Origin: a virus
Length of the DNA: 43,947 bases
Strand: one strand, 5' to 3'
IMG/VR virus record: IMGVR_UViG_3300024351_000036
Span: 1-43,947 of that record
Each line of letters starts with the position of its first letter. Position 1 is the stretch's first letter. A program made the translations under genes and the position numbers. Shown in pieces: positions 1 to 7,633 of the stretch. Under the pieces are notes generated by a model. It worked only from the letters and a program-made list of their open reading frames with translations. It ran no database searches and was not told where the DNA came from.

Positions 1-450
1 AGCTTGTTTTAATGTTACAGCTGCTTGAATTAAATCTTTGCTTGAAACGCCTAAAGATGTAGATAGTCTAGTTACTTCATCAACAACACCTTGAATGGCA
101 GAACCAGTATCTCCAGAAACCTGAACCAACTTAACCATCTGGCGATCAAAATCTATAGCCTCTTCTGTACCTTTTCTAATGGCATTAGATAATGAAATCA
201 TAGATCCAGCAGCTAAACTAAAAGCACCAAACCTTTTTGCTGCCAAACCAGCTTGACGACCAAAGCTTTCTACGGATGTGATTGCACCTTCAATGTCAGC
301 TTTAATTCTTTTGATTGAATCGGCATTAGCCATATTCAAATCAATATTGACCTTTTTATTTCCTAATTGTTTATTTAAATCGTTAGATATCTTAGTAGCT
401 GCCCCAGAAGCTAGGGCAACATTCATTATAGCTGTAATATTAAAGGCCAT
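1..450 (-). CDS. Tail tape measure protein, N-terminal part (cut by window edge)
   Basis: This frame starts at an ATG at 450, with AGAGGATAGCA just upstream as ribosome binding site, and stays open for 150 codons to the window edge. The visible part is alpha-helical and Ala/Ser/Gly-rich. It includes a stretch reading FDRQMVKLVQVSGDTGSAIQ and then LGVSSKDLIQAAVTLKQA, which is the pattern of TP901/lambda-H type minor tail (tape measure) proteins near their N-terminus. In that family the protein sets tail length and helps DNA ejection. The position fits: tail tube, then chaperone-type genes, then this gene. The full protein is probably long, but its length is not visible here. The gene follows a hairpin terminator by 14 bases, so its transcription probably depends on read-through. 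Confidence 0.82.
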   Translation of the reverse strand, partial: MAFNITAIMNVALASGAATKISNDLNKQLGNKKVNIDLNMANADSIKRIKADIEGAITSVESFGRQAGLAAKRFGAFSLAAGSMISLSNAIRKGTEEAIDFDRQMVKLVQVSGDTGSAIQGVVDEVTRLSTSLGVSSKDLIQAAVTLKQA

Positions 451-463
451 TGCTATCCTCTAT

Positions 464-508
464 AAAAAGAAAGGGAGCAATCTCTTATTTTAAGAAAAGA
501 CTGCTCCC
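464..508 (-). terminator. Rho-independent terminator or attenuator before the tape measure gene
   Basis: On the minus strand a 10-bp stem (GGGAGCAGTC pairing with GATTGCTCCC, one G-U pair) encloses a second short TCTTA/TAAGA stem. It is followed by TTTCTTTTT. It sits 35 bases past the stop of the upstream gene and ends 14 bases before the tape measure ATG, so it would reduce expression of the tape measure gene relative to the chaperone and tail tube genes. Confidence 0.75.
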
Positions 509-528
509 ATTAGACTATCCTATTAAAT

Positions 529-537
529 ATTACACCA
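529..537 (-). promoter_or_regulatory. TGGTGTAAT motif, copy 1
   Basis: The minus strand reads TGGTGTAAT five bases after the stop codon at 543. The same nonamer or a close variant recurs in four other gene junctions of this window. It has the form of an extended -10 promoter (TGn plus TGTAAT), but no convincing -35 is seen. The function is inferred. Confidence 0.35.
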
Positions 538-542
538 ATTTT

Positions 543-1358
543 TTATTCTTTATCTTCCTCAATTGGCTTGCCTTCATCATCCAAAAATGGAGTGAATTCA
601 ACAATATAATTACCTTCTTCATCCACTAAATTTCCTTCAATATCAACAAGTTTTCCGTCTTCGTTGATATATCGACCATCTTCATTAACAAGACGGCCTT
701 CAGAGTCAACTCTACGGCCCTTCTTATCAATATAATTTAGCTGATCATCAACAAACTTATACTTCTTCAAGAATTCGTTTTCTGGAAGACGCTTTTCATA
801 ATCTGGGTCAATTCCATAAAGCATCATAGCCAAGTTAGAAGCTGCTGGCCCGATAGCTGGATCAATTTCTTTTGCAAGAAAGTCCTCATAAGACTTAAAG
901 TATGGCTTGCCAGTATCATTAAATACAGTGCATGCCGAAACAAAGAAATTAAACTGGGCGTTGTCTGCCTGACCTTCAGCCGTATTATTATCAAGGCCAA
1001 TACGGTCAGAATTAAGTGTGCGTAGTTCGGCCCTATAACGCTTCATCTGTAGGGCTACTTCTTTTGCCTCACTAAGCTTAATACCGCCAGACTTAATTTT
1101 TCGCTCAGACTCGGCGATCTTTTCCTGTAGATCACGAAGTTGTTTTTGCTTATTATCATCCCAAAGCTTCTGCTCTCGCATAACGCTTTCTACTTTAGCA
1201 CGAAGAATACCGCCGGACTCAACGGCATCACGAAAGGCTTTATTATAAACCTTTTGTCCTTCTTGCTTTTGCTTGACAGTTGGACGCTGAACTGCAAGTT
1301 CAACTTCCTTATTATCAAGCGTTACTTTAAAAGTCCTCTTATTGTCAGGTGCACTCAT
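543..1358 (-). CDS. Tail assembly chaperone-like protein with acidic heptad repeats
   Basis: This 271-residue soluble protein lies directly before the tape measure gene, the usual place of tail assembly chaperones. The ATG at 1358 follows AGGAGGATCGTC and overlaps the previous stop (ATGA). Residues about 40-125 are charged and helical, with a patch reading LWDDNKQKQLRDLQEKI that is closely mirrored in the gene at 1736-2761, so the two look like paralogues. Residues about 209-250 are six near-perfect seven-residue repeats of the form (Y/L/R)(I/V)(D/N)xxG(R/N/K), a very acidic tail of unknown role. The function is assigned from position and paralogy, not from a recognised family signature. It could also be a minor structural protein. 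Confidence 0.55.
   Translation of the reverse strand: MSAPDNKRTFKVTLDNKEVELAVQRPTVKQKQEGQKVYNKAFRDAVESGGILRAKVESVMREQKLWDDNKQKQLRDLQEKIAESERKIKSGGIKLSEAKEVALQMKRYRAELRTLNSDRIGLDNNTAEGQADNAQFNFFVSACTVFNDTGKPYFKSYEDFLAKEIDPAIGPAASNLAMMLYGIDPDYEKRLPENEFLKKYKFVDDQLNYIDKKGRRVDSEGRLVNEDGRYINEDGKLVDIEGNLVDEEGNYIVEFTPFLDDEGKPIEEDKE
609..734 (-). repeat. Six-copy 21-bp coding repeat (acidic heptad repeat)
   Basis: This stretch encodes consecutive heptads such as LVNEDGR, YINEDGK, LVDIEGN and LVDEEGN near the C-terminus of the chaperone-like protein. The amino-acid pattern is conserved better than the DNA. Confidence 0.75.
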
Positions 1359-1726
1359 GACGATCCTCCTTTAGAAAAATTTCGAGTGTAACCATCCCAA
1401 GAAACAGAGTATTGGTCTATCTCAGCTTCCATAGCCCTAAGCTGATTATTTCCGTTATTTAATATTTCTGCTCTACACAATTCCCAAACATTTTTCCAGA
1501 ACTTTTTATCAGCAATTAAATCTTCTTCATCGTCTGGGAAAATCTCCCAAAGTTCACTGAAATGTTTTTCTACAGCAGAAAGAGCACCTATAAACGATGT
1601 TCGCATTTTTGTTTTAGAGACTTTTTTTAATTTATCCTTAGACAAAAAATAATGTTTTTGAGTTAACTTTTTTTCGTCTTCCTTATTGATCTTAGACGCT
1701 TTTTCAAAATTATCGTAAACTCCCAT
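1355..1726 (-). CDS. Hypothetical protein in the tail chaperone cluster
   Basis: This is a 123-residue, lysine-rich, probably helical protein with no signal peptide or membrane segment. The start is ATG at 1726 preceded by GAGAGGAAAAC, 9 bases after the previous stop. Its own stop overlaps the next ATG by four bases, so the three genes between the two terminators (2761 to 543) look like one translationally coupled unit. I do not recognise the family. Position between two related chaperone-like genes and ahead of the tape measure gene suggests a tail assembly role. I saw no slippery heptamer that would support a lambda G/GT-type programmed frameshift into the next gene. Confidence 0.6.
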   Translation of the reverse strand: MGVYDNFEKASKINKEDEKKLTQKHYFLSKDKLKKVSKTKMRTSFIGALSAVEKHFSELWEIFPDDEEDLIADKKFWKNVWELCRAEILNNGNNQLRAMEAEIDQYSVSWDGYTRNFSKGGSS

Positions 1727-1735
1727 GTTTTCCTC

Positions 1736-2761
1736 TCACATTGAGTTTTTCTTTAATTGAACATCACGCCTAACATCGGCAAATTCAAGATCTGTAACTT
1801 CTCCCTTTTCCAAAATCGTCTTTTGCCTAGATCTTTTAATTGCCATAACTTCAGGAGTATTCATAGATTCTATCCGCTCTCTTTCTTTTTGTGAATGAGC
1901 AACTATGAAAATTTCTGAAGAATTTTTAACTTTGTCACTTAATGAACTATCTACTGAATTTTGACCCTTCTTTAAATCTCTTTCTTTCTTTTGAGATATC
2001 ATCCATCCATCTAAAGCATCATCATCTTGAACTAAATCATCTGGTGGAACTTCTGGATGTTCAGCTATATTATCGTACAATTGACTCCAAGTTATTAAGG
2101 ATCTCCGTTCGTCATCTAGATCAATGATAGGTATTCCAAAAATGGAACTTTCAGATTTTTTAACATTCCAATAACTTTTCCAAACAGAACTTTTAGCTAG
2201 TTGTCTTAGTTTTTCATCACCCAATTTACTTTGATTATAAAAAACAACCGCCTCATCTAATAAATCACTTCTGTTTTTCCAAAAAGAAGACTTGGTAAAA
2301 ACCCTATCTCCATATTGATGATATAAACTACTGCCAACTAAATATTTAGTTTTTAAAGTAGATGCATAACCAGTAGCACTTATATGTATGTACGAATATT
2401 TTTCTGAAAATAAATTAACACGATCTATTTTTGCAACAAGAAGCACTTTCCTAATGACAGCACTTTCTTTGTCTTTATAAAAATTTTTATATAAATTAAC
2501 TTTTAGTTCTTCTATTTCCTTATTTAGTTTTTCAAGAAGTTCTTCTTTTTCATCATTCCAAATACCATGTTCTATTAACATATCATTAATTTCATGATCT
2601 GTATAAAGACCTTCTACACTAGCATCAACTAATGCTTCTTGATATATCTCTTCTGCTATATATCTATCGTGTCTTTCTGGATGTTTAATTAAATAAATTT
2701 TATCTTTGTAATTAAATCTTATAAATCCAGCTATAATCCTAGCTATTAATAGTTCGTCCAA
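1736..2761 (-). CDS. Tail assembly chaperone-like protein (paralogue of 543-1358)
   Basis: This 341-residue charged protein begins with TTG at 2761. That start is chosen because AGGAGG lies four bases upstream and the next in-frame ATG is about 60 residues in. Residues about 38-95 share a pattern with the gene at 543-1358: an A..DA..EG segment, then GIWNDEKEELLEKLNKEIEE, against LWDDNKQKQLRDLQEKI there. It carries no acidic heptad repeat; instead it has a longer hydrophilic C-terminal region. It is the first gene after the tail tube terminator and sits where tail assembly chaperones usually lie. The role is inferred from position and paralogy. Confidence 0.5.
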   Translation of the reverse strand: MDELLIARIIAGFIRFNYKDKIYLIKHPERHDRYIAEEIYQEALVDASVEGLYTDHEINDMLIEHGIWNDEKEELLEKLNKEIEELKVNLYKNFYKDKESAVIRKVLLVAKIDRVNLFSEKYSYIHISATGYASTLKTKYLVGSSLYHQYGDRVFTKSSFWKNRSDLLDEAVVFYNQSKLGDEKLRQLAKSSVWKSYWNVKKSESSIFGIPIIDLDDERRSLITWSQLYDNIAEHPEVPPDDLVQDDDALDGWMISQKKERDLKKGQNSVDSSLSDKVKNSSEIFIVAHSQKERERIESMNTPEVMAIKRSRQKTILEKGEVTDLEFADVRRDVQLKKNSM

Positions 2762-2771
2762 AAGTCCTCCT

Positions 2772-2812
2772 AAAATAAAAAAACCAAGAGGATTTTAACC
2801 CCCTTGGTTTTA
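2772..2812 (-). terminator. Rho-independent terminator after the tail tube gene
   Basis: The minus strand has a 12-bp stem AAAACCAAGGGG/CCTCTTGGTTTT (one G-U pair), an eight-base loop and a following T-rich tract TTTTATTTT. It begins 23 bases after the stop of the tail tube gene and overlaps the leader of the next gene. Confidence 0.85.
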
Positions 2813-2834
2813 TTATAATCAGTTTTCCAAATTA

Positions 2835-3890
2835 TTACATAGGATCTGATGGATGTGTTACAGTAAAATCATTGAAGGTACGATAGCTATAAGTAACAGT
2901 TCCGTTACCGCCATCAGCACCACCGCCAGCATTGTTTACTGAAGTCAACTTACAGCTAGTTCCAAGATCTACTGCAAGACCTTCTTCAAATACAAGCTTA
3001 ATAGATTGATCAGTAATGTTATCTTCAATTTCGTCGGCTTCTACTAAGTCACCAACTTTGTTCATAACTTCAAACTCAGCGGTAACTTCAACAGGGAACT
3101 TGACATAGCGGAAGTAAGGAGCCTTACGACCCAATTCAAGCATCTGTTCACGACCAAGATTTGCACTAACGCTAACAGATTGAACACTAGCTCTAAAGCA
3201 ACCAAGAGCAGTATCAATTTCATTAACGCCATTGCTGCTAACACCTGGAATACCACCTTTTTTGGTAGCACCACTGTTGCAAGGAAGCAAGCTAGAAGCA
3301 AAAACAATATGCTGCCTACGATTAACACCACTGGCATTATTGTCAGTAGCTTTTTCTTCTGCACCAAGACCAGTTCCATCAGCAGTTGTTTGTGTATAAC
3401 CTGTAAAATAACTTGCGTCACTAGCAGTGATTCTATGCCACTTCTTGTTATTAGCCACTAAAGTCACGCTTTCGGTAGCATTTCCTTCAGTTGCAAGCTT
3501 ATAAGAAATCTGGCTTACGAATGCACCAGAAACAATAACTTCAGAAAGTGGAGTACCACTAGCTAAACCCTGAGTGTCATTATAAAACTGCATAGCAACT
3601 TTACACTTGGCATTGGATCGACCAACCAAAGTTGAGTCAGCACCTTCTTGAGTTGCCAAGCAATAAACTGGAGCAGTTCCATCAAGAACACGCTCAACAG
3701 TGATCTCAATATCAGGAACATTTTCAACGATTTGATAAAGAGCAAGTTGGCCAAGTTCAAAAATGTTTTCAAGATTAAAAGTGGTATTCATACCAACGCT
3801 TTGAACGCCATGTACGAATGCGTAATTGTCAGTTGCATCTGGAGAGATGCTGAGTGCTTCTACAGCATAAAACATTCTTCTATTTGCCAC
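2835..3890 (-). CDS. Probable major tail tube protein
   Basis: This 351-residue protein starts with GTG at 3890, five bases after AGAGGAGAA, a strong ribosome binding site. It is beta-rich with few charged clusters. Residues about 40-70 read as FELGQLALYQIVENVPDIEI followed by TVERVLDG, which is typical of phage tail tube and major tail proteins. Later segments (VSVSANLGREQMLELGRKAP, FPVEVTAEFEV) fit the tube beta-sandwich. It is followed at once by a strong terminator, as expected of a highly expressed structural gene, and then by chaperone-like and tape measure genes. The tube forms the channel through which DNA passes. A sheath gene is not seen nearby. Confidence 0.75.
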   Translation of the reverse strand: MANRRMFYAVEALSISPDATDNYAFVHGVQSVGMNTTFNLENIFELGQLALYQIVENVPDIEITVERVLDGTAPVYCLATQEGADSTLVGRSNAKCKVAMQFYNDTQGLASGTPLSEVIVSGAFVSQISYKLATEGNATESVTLVANNKKWHRITASDASYFTGYTQTTADGTGLGAEEKATDNNASGVNRRQHIVFASSLLPCNSGATKKGGIPGVSSNGVNEIDTALGCFRASVQSVSVSANLGREQMLELGRKAPYFRYVKFPVEVTAEFEVMNKVGDLVEADEIEDNITDQSIKLVFEEGLAVDLGTSCKLTSVNNAGGGADGGNGTVTYSYRTFNDFTVTHPSDPM

Positions 3891-3933
3891 GGTTATTCTC
3901 CTCTAAGCAGTTTAGGTAATTACCTATATAAAA

Positions 3934-3942
3934 GTTACACCA
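3934..3942 (-). promoter_or_regulatory. TGGTGTAAC motif, copy 2
   Basis: The minus strand reads TGGTGTAAC, 11 bases after the stop of the gene at 3954-4907 and about 44 bases before the tail tube GTG. It is one base different from the motif seen at 529, 36770 and 39618. It could be an extended -10 element for the tail tube gene. Confidence 0.35.
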
Positions 3943-3953
3943 AAATTGACATT

Positions 3954-4907
3954 TTAAGGCAAATCACTTTCACAAGTTAATCTTATCTCACATCCAACTA
4001 ATGGATATGGCAAAAGAACCTCTCTAGACTTAACATTTTCAAATCTAATCTGTTTCCAAGCATAATCGCCACTAACCATAGCTGGATATTGAATTCCGCT
4101 ACTAGAAACAGAACCGTCATAATTTAATGGGTATTTCTTATCATTTACCAATTTATACCTATCAACGCCCATAATTCGTTTTTGCCATTGATATGTAACT
4201 ATGTCATGTATTTGATTACGATCATAAGATGTTTCGCTCAATATAGTTATAATTACTTCTTGTTGATGTTTTCTGCTTAAATTGCCCAATTCTAATGGAT
4301 AAAAGTTAACTTTTGGCATTGCCTCAATAATCATAGCTGGCAATTGCACTCTATTTTGAGACAAAACATCCCAAGTTCCAGATCCATTTTGTAAGAATTG
4401 AGGATCAGCTGCATTATAACTATTAAAAACTAATTGATTAAACCAAGGTTGATTTCCTTTTAAAATCTTAACGCTTCTATTAGAGTACTCACACTGGACT
4501 TTACTTCCAGAAGCTACTGGTGAATTAAAGATAATTTTTCCTTCTGGATATGATATTTTGTAACCAGAAGCACCAGTTTGACTGACTGGTATAAAATTAT
4601 TATTTACATAAACACCGCTTATATTAATTGGCTGATTTGTATAACTAATACCTGTTTCCCAAACCCAATCAGATCTAACGCCTTCCCAAACTCTTCCAGA
4701 AGCATATCTTGGATCTCTAGCCATTCTTAATCTAGAAGGATCTGCCGAATGAGAAGCTATGCCACTAGGATTATTATTAATTCTATTATTAGAGAAAGCT
4801 CCAATATTTAACATCGCCCATTGTGCAAAAAAAGTGAGGGATGTTTCTAAATTTTCAGATGCTAATGGCTGGCCATAATGATTTACGCCATTAAATTCAG
4901 TTATCAT
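3954..4907 (-). CDS. Virion structural protein of the neck/tail region (unknown family)
   Basis: This is a 317-residue soluble, Asn/Ser/Tyr-rich, mostly beta protein without signal or membrane segments. The ATG at 4907 overlaps the previous stop by four bases. An opening segment FNGVNHYGQPLASENLETSL leads into an aromatic region rich in turns, and a middle part contains a SYPEGKIIFNSPVASGSKV beta-hairpin-like stretch. It sits between a tail-completion-like gene and the tail tube gene, so a role in the neck or tail terminator complex is likely. I do not recognise a specific family. Confidence 0.55.
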   Translation of the reverse strand: MITEFNGVNHYGQPLASENLETSLTFFAQWAMLNIGAFSNNRINNNPSGIASHSADPSRLRMARDPRYASGRVWEGVRSDWVWETGISYTNQPINISGVYVNNNFIPVSQTGASGYKISYPEGKIIFNSPVASGSKVQCEYSNRSVKILKGNQPWFNQLVFNSYNAADPQFLQNGSGTWDVLSQNRVQLPAMIIEAMPKVNFYPLELGNLSRKHQQEVIITILSETSYDRNQIHDIVTYQWQKRIMGVDRYKLVNDKKYPLNYDGSVSSSGIQYPAMVSGDYAWKQIRFENVKSREVLLPYPLVGCEIRLTCESDLP

Positions 4908-5605
4908 GAAAATCTACCCTCTCTATTAATAATTTCATTTATCTGAGGTATAGCCCGATCAAAAGACCTAGTTATCCAATTATCTTCTTCTGTTCCGCTA
5001 AACTCTGGGCTAATATTAAAACCATCTACACCTTTAAAGTATCCGCCATCGTAAAATTTTGAATATTTAACTCTAGCTGCTATAGTTGTCGGTTGAACCA
5101 TAAGGGCAAATCTACTTCGTGAGTTTTTCTGTATAGAGTTATAATATCTAACTTCATAATTCTGTATAAGTATGCCAGAACCTTCTAATAATAACCACCT
5201 CAACCAAGGTATTGTTCCTGCTTTAGACTCATAACTTCCCAATGGATGATCTGCTACTCCTTGTATACCTTCTCTGCGTAATAAATAAAGTGCCATTCCG
5301 CCCAAAGAATTTGCAGTAGCATCTTTTTTAACAAAGTTAATTTTACTAGTTATATAACTGGCTATAGTAGGAATAATACTTTCTGGGTTTTCGACACCAA
5401 GATCTAATCTTAATCGCCCCCTAAGATCAGTTAAAGATTCAGCTTCTGGAGCAGTTTTAATGTAATAATCTATTATGCTAACTATAGAAGGTCTTATTCT
5501 TTTAATTAAATCACTTATATACTTAGATGTGATTTTTCTAAGTTCTTCTTTTAATCCTTTTTCAAGTTCTTTGCCGTCTAATGATATAGACCATTTATAT
5601 TCCAT
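4904..5605 (-). CDS. Tail-completion/neck-like protein
   Basis: This protein of 233 residues starts at ATG 5605, two bases after the preceding stop. The N-terminal 60 residues are an amphipathic helix-rich segment (ELEKGLKEELRKITSKYISD). Residues about 130-175 contain GTIPWLRWLLLEGSGILIQN and then RSRFALMV, a pattern I associate with small phage neck or tail-completion (virion morphogenesis) proteins. It lies between a zinc-ribbon neck-like gene and the tail tube cluster, which supports a head-tail joining role. The exact family is not certain. Confidence 0.45.
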   Translation of the reverse strand: MEYKWSISLDGKELEKGLKEELRKITSKYISDLIKRIRPSIVSIIDYYIKTAPEAESLTDLRGRLRLDLGVENPESIIPTIASYITSKINFVKKDATANSLGGMALYLLRREGIQGVADHPLGSYESKAGTIPWLRWLLLEGSGILIQNYEVRYYNSIQKNSRSRFALMVQPTTIAARVKYSKFYDGGYFKGVDGFNISPEFSGTEEDNWITRSFDRAIPQINEIINREGRFS

Positions 5606-5607
5606 AA

Positions 5608-6129
5608 CTAAGCACCAACTCTTGTCCAGTTAGCAACCCAGTATTTGCCTTGCACTATATTACCTTGATCTATAGGTTCGCCCAAAAGTTCATATGTATA
5701 TCTAATTAAGCCTTCAATATCTAACTGAAAGACCATCTTTCTTGTTTGCAAAACATCAGGAAGATCTTTCATGTAGCCTTTTGTTTGTATACTTCCGTCT
5801 GGCAATTGAATATGTGCTGGAAGTTTTTGAAAAAAATCTTTAGGAGAGTTAGCTACTAAAACTTTTATATCCTTAGTCATTGAATTAAAATGCAAACCGC
5901 TGCCATCACACATTGGACATGTAGATCCATTTTCAAACGGTATTGGGCCACCATTAGTCCATGTATTGGAAGATTTATTTCCTATTGGGTCGAATAGACA
6001 GTTTACGCAAGGAGAAGCAATAGGTGGATATATAAGTCTACAAGTTTTTCCAAGTTGATCTATAAGATCATCTATGGCGAATTCCGCTATTTGTTTAATA
6101 TCATCAGTTAATGAAAATATTTTTGCCAT
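5608..6129 (-). CDS. Neck-like protein with a zinc-ribbon insert
   Basis: This 173-residue protein starts at ATG 6129, overlapping the previous stop by one base. After an N-terminal helix (DIKQIAEFAIDDLIDQLGK) it has two CxxC pairs, CVNC at about 41-44 and CPMCDGSG at about 71-78. The second resembles half of a DnaJ zinc centre and predicts one bound zinc ion. The rest contains short beta segments (DIKVLVAN, KMVFQLDIEGLIRY). Its place ahead of a tail-completion-like gene and the tail tube suggests a head-closure or stopper role. The zinc site is directly visible and the stopper role is inferred. Confidence 0.5.
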   Translation of the reverse strand: MAKIFSLTDDIKQIAEFAIDDLIDQLGKTCRLIYPPIASPCVNCLFDPIGNKSSNTWTNGGPIPFENGSTCPMCDGSGLHFNSMTKDIKVLVANSPKDFFQKLPAHIQLPDGSIQTKGYMKDLPDVLQTRKMVFQLDIEGLIRYTYELLGEPIDQGNIVQGKYWVANWTRVGA

Positions 6130-7382
6130 TATTTTGTCCAGTATATTTTAATGGGTCTTGATCTAAATCTAGTGTCAGTAGAAGTTACACTTAAATTTGC
6201 TACAGCTATTTGATTTGGATTTATTCCATAATTACCAGATAAACTCAAAGATAAATCTTTAAACACTGCTATGCCATCGGTTGGAGTAACGGTAGTTGTT
6301 CCATTAAGAGAAACCGTTGGATTACCATAAATATTTTCAACTCCAGCAACACTGATTGATATTGTTCCTGTAATATTTTGATATGTCATATTGGCTTGAC
6401 CATCAGCAGGAACATTAACTATAGATCCTGTAAAATTATCTCCATTGTCATAAACATTGTCATATCCAGTTACAGCTTCTATAACTATTGGAATAGTAAA
6501 TTGTTCGCCAGCTTTTTGTATTTGTGAGTTTTGTGGATAAATAACGGCATTAAGTCTGGCTGGTATACTTCTAGCTCTTGTATTTGTATAACCAAATATT
6601 CCTGTCGGAGAAGCTCTAAATGGGTGATGTGCAGCTGGAATACTATTCATTATGCTTAAATTATTAATGCTATTGTGAGAAATTAAAATATTGAATGTGG
6701 ATGGATTTAAATAAGATTCCTGTGGTAATATTTTAAAATAACCAGATGATCCTAAATTATCATACTGTAATGTTAAATAATAAACTTTATCAGCAGCTGG
6801 TATTCCCCATTTGTTTGCAGAAGTAACAGCACCAAAAGATGTGTATAATGTTGGTTTAAAAGTAGCACTATTATTTGATGAGTGCCAAGAACAGCTGAAA
6901 CTGGTATTGCTTAATGAAATAACATTGTCTTCTTTATCAAAAAATTGAAAAAAGTAAGTTATAAATCCTTCGGTTGGATAATTAGCTGGCCCATTTATTT
7001 CTACTTCGTACTCTGAAGGAATCCTTCCGTTAATAGGTCTTTCATAAGGTAAACTATTAATGGTTTTTGGTAAAACCTTAGTGACTAAATCTGTATAATT
7101 ACTATGATAAAGTTTCATATAAGATGGATATATTACATTAGATAACTGGCAATTTGGGAGAATTGGAATCCACTTACTTAAATTATCACGCCAAATATAG
7201 ATAATATTATTTAATGTGTTTTGCCACAACCCTCCTTGTTTATCGGCTAATGTTGGTGCTGTTGGTGCTCTAAATATTCTTTCTCTTTCAATTCTTTTCC
7301 ACCCATTAAAATTACTAAAAATAAATAGATTGTTATCTACTTCATAAACTTCATTTTCTTGTGGATTAATTGGAAAAGGCAT
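6129..7382 (-). CDS. Beta-rich virion protein with the 'MPFPINP...YxW...WIPI' module
   Basis: I place the start at ATG 7382, eight bases after the previous stop and close behind a GAGG. That gives 417 residues; a longer frame to 7466 would overlap the preceding gene heavily. Residues 1-75 match the 80-residue protein encoded just upstream: both begin MPFPINP and end with an aromatic strand and WIP. The remainder is Asn/Ser/Tyr-rich and beta-sheet-like, and residues about 290-400 resemble an immunoglobulin-like or other beta-sandwich domain (VPADGQANMTYQNITGTISI). It is probably a tail or fibre accessory protein. No catalytic motif is seen. Confidence 0.55.
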   Translation of the reverse strand: MPFPINPQENEVYEVDNNLFIFSNFNGWKRIERERIFRAPTAPTLADKQGGLWQNTLNNIIYIWRDNLSKWIPILPNCQLSNVIYPSYMKLYHSNYTDLVTKVLPKTINSLPYERPINGRIPSEYEVEINGPANYPTEGFITYFFQFFDKEDNVISLSNTSFSCSWHSSNNSATFKPTLYTSFGAVTSANKWGIPAADKVYYLTLQYDNLGSSGYFKILPQESYLNPSTFNILISHNSINNLSIMNSIPAAHHPFRASPTGIFGYTNTRARSIPARLNAVIYPQNSQIQKAGEQFTIPIVIEAVTGYDNVYDNGDNFTGSIVNVPADGQANMTYQNITGTISISVAGVENIYGNPTVSLNGTTTVTPTDGIAVFKDLSLSLSGNYGINPNQIAVANLSVTSTDTRFRSRPIKIYWTK

Positions 7383-7389
7383 TTTAACC

Positions 7390-7632
7390 TCATGTACATT
7401 TAGTCGAAAAGTATGGTATCCAATTATTGTTTTCCCAAAAATAAATAACACCACCGTCTTCGTCAAACCAAATTGCTATTCTTGAAGAATCTATATTTTG
7501 AGTTGGTCGATCTGGTTGTGCAAAAAAATTGGTAGGTTCTTCTTGTACCCAGCCAATATCTTGTTTGTATCTAAAATATTTGTTTCCAATTACATGTATA
7601 TCATCATTAACTGGATTTATAGGAAAAGGCAT
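7390..7632 (-). CDS. Small stand-alone copy of the shared aromatic module
   Basis: This 80-residue protein starts at ATG 7632 and ends TGA eight bases before the next start. It begins MPFPINPVNDD and has GWVQEEP, then QPDRPTQ, and ends with a VIYFWENNNWIPY strand. The same layout forms the N-terminus of the next protein (6129-7382), the N-terminus of the 2,647-residue protein and the C-terminus of the 981-residue protein. A free-standing copy could cap or connect those fibres. Its biochemical role is unknown. Confidence 0.6.
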   Translation of the reverse strand: MPFPINPVNDDIHVIGNKYFRYKQDIGWVQEEPTNFFAQPDRPTQNIDSSRIAIWFDEDGGVIYFWENNNWIPYFSTKCT

Positions 7633-7633
7633 A

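Noticed and set aside
1340-1740. Programmed frameshift joining tail chaperone genes
   Set aside because: Genes are coupled by ATGA overlap or a 9-base gap, and I saw no slippery heptamer with a downstream hairpin.
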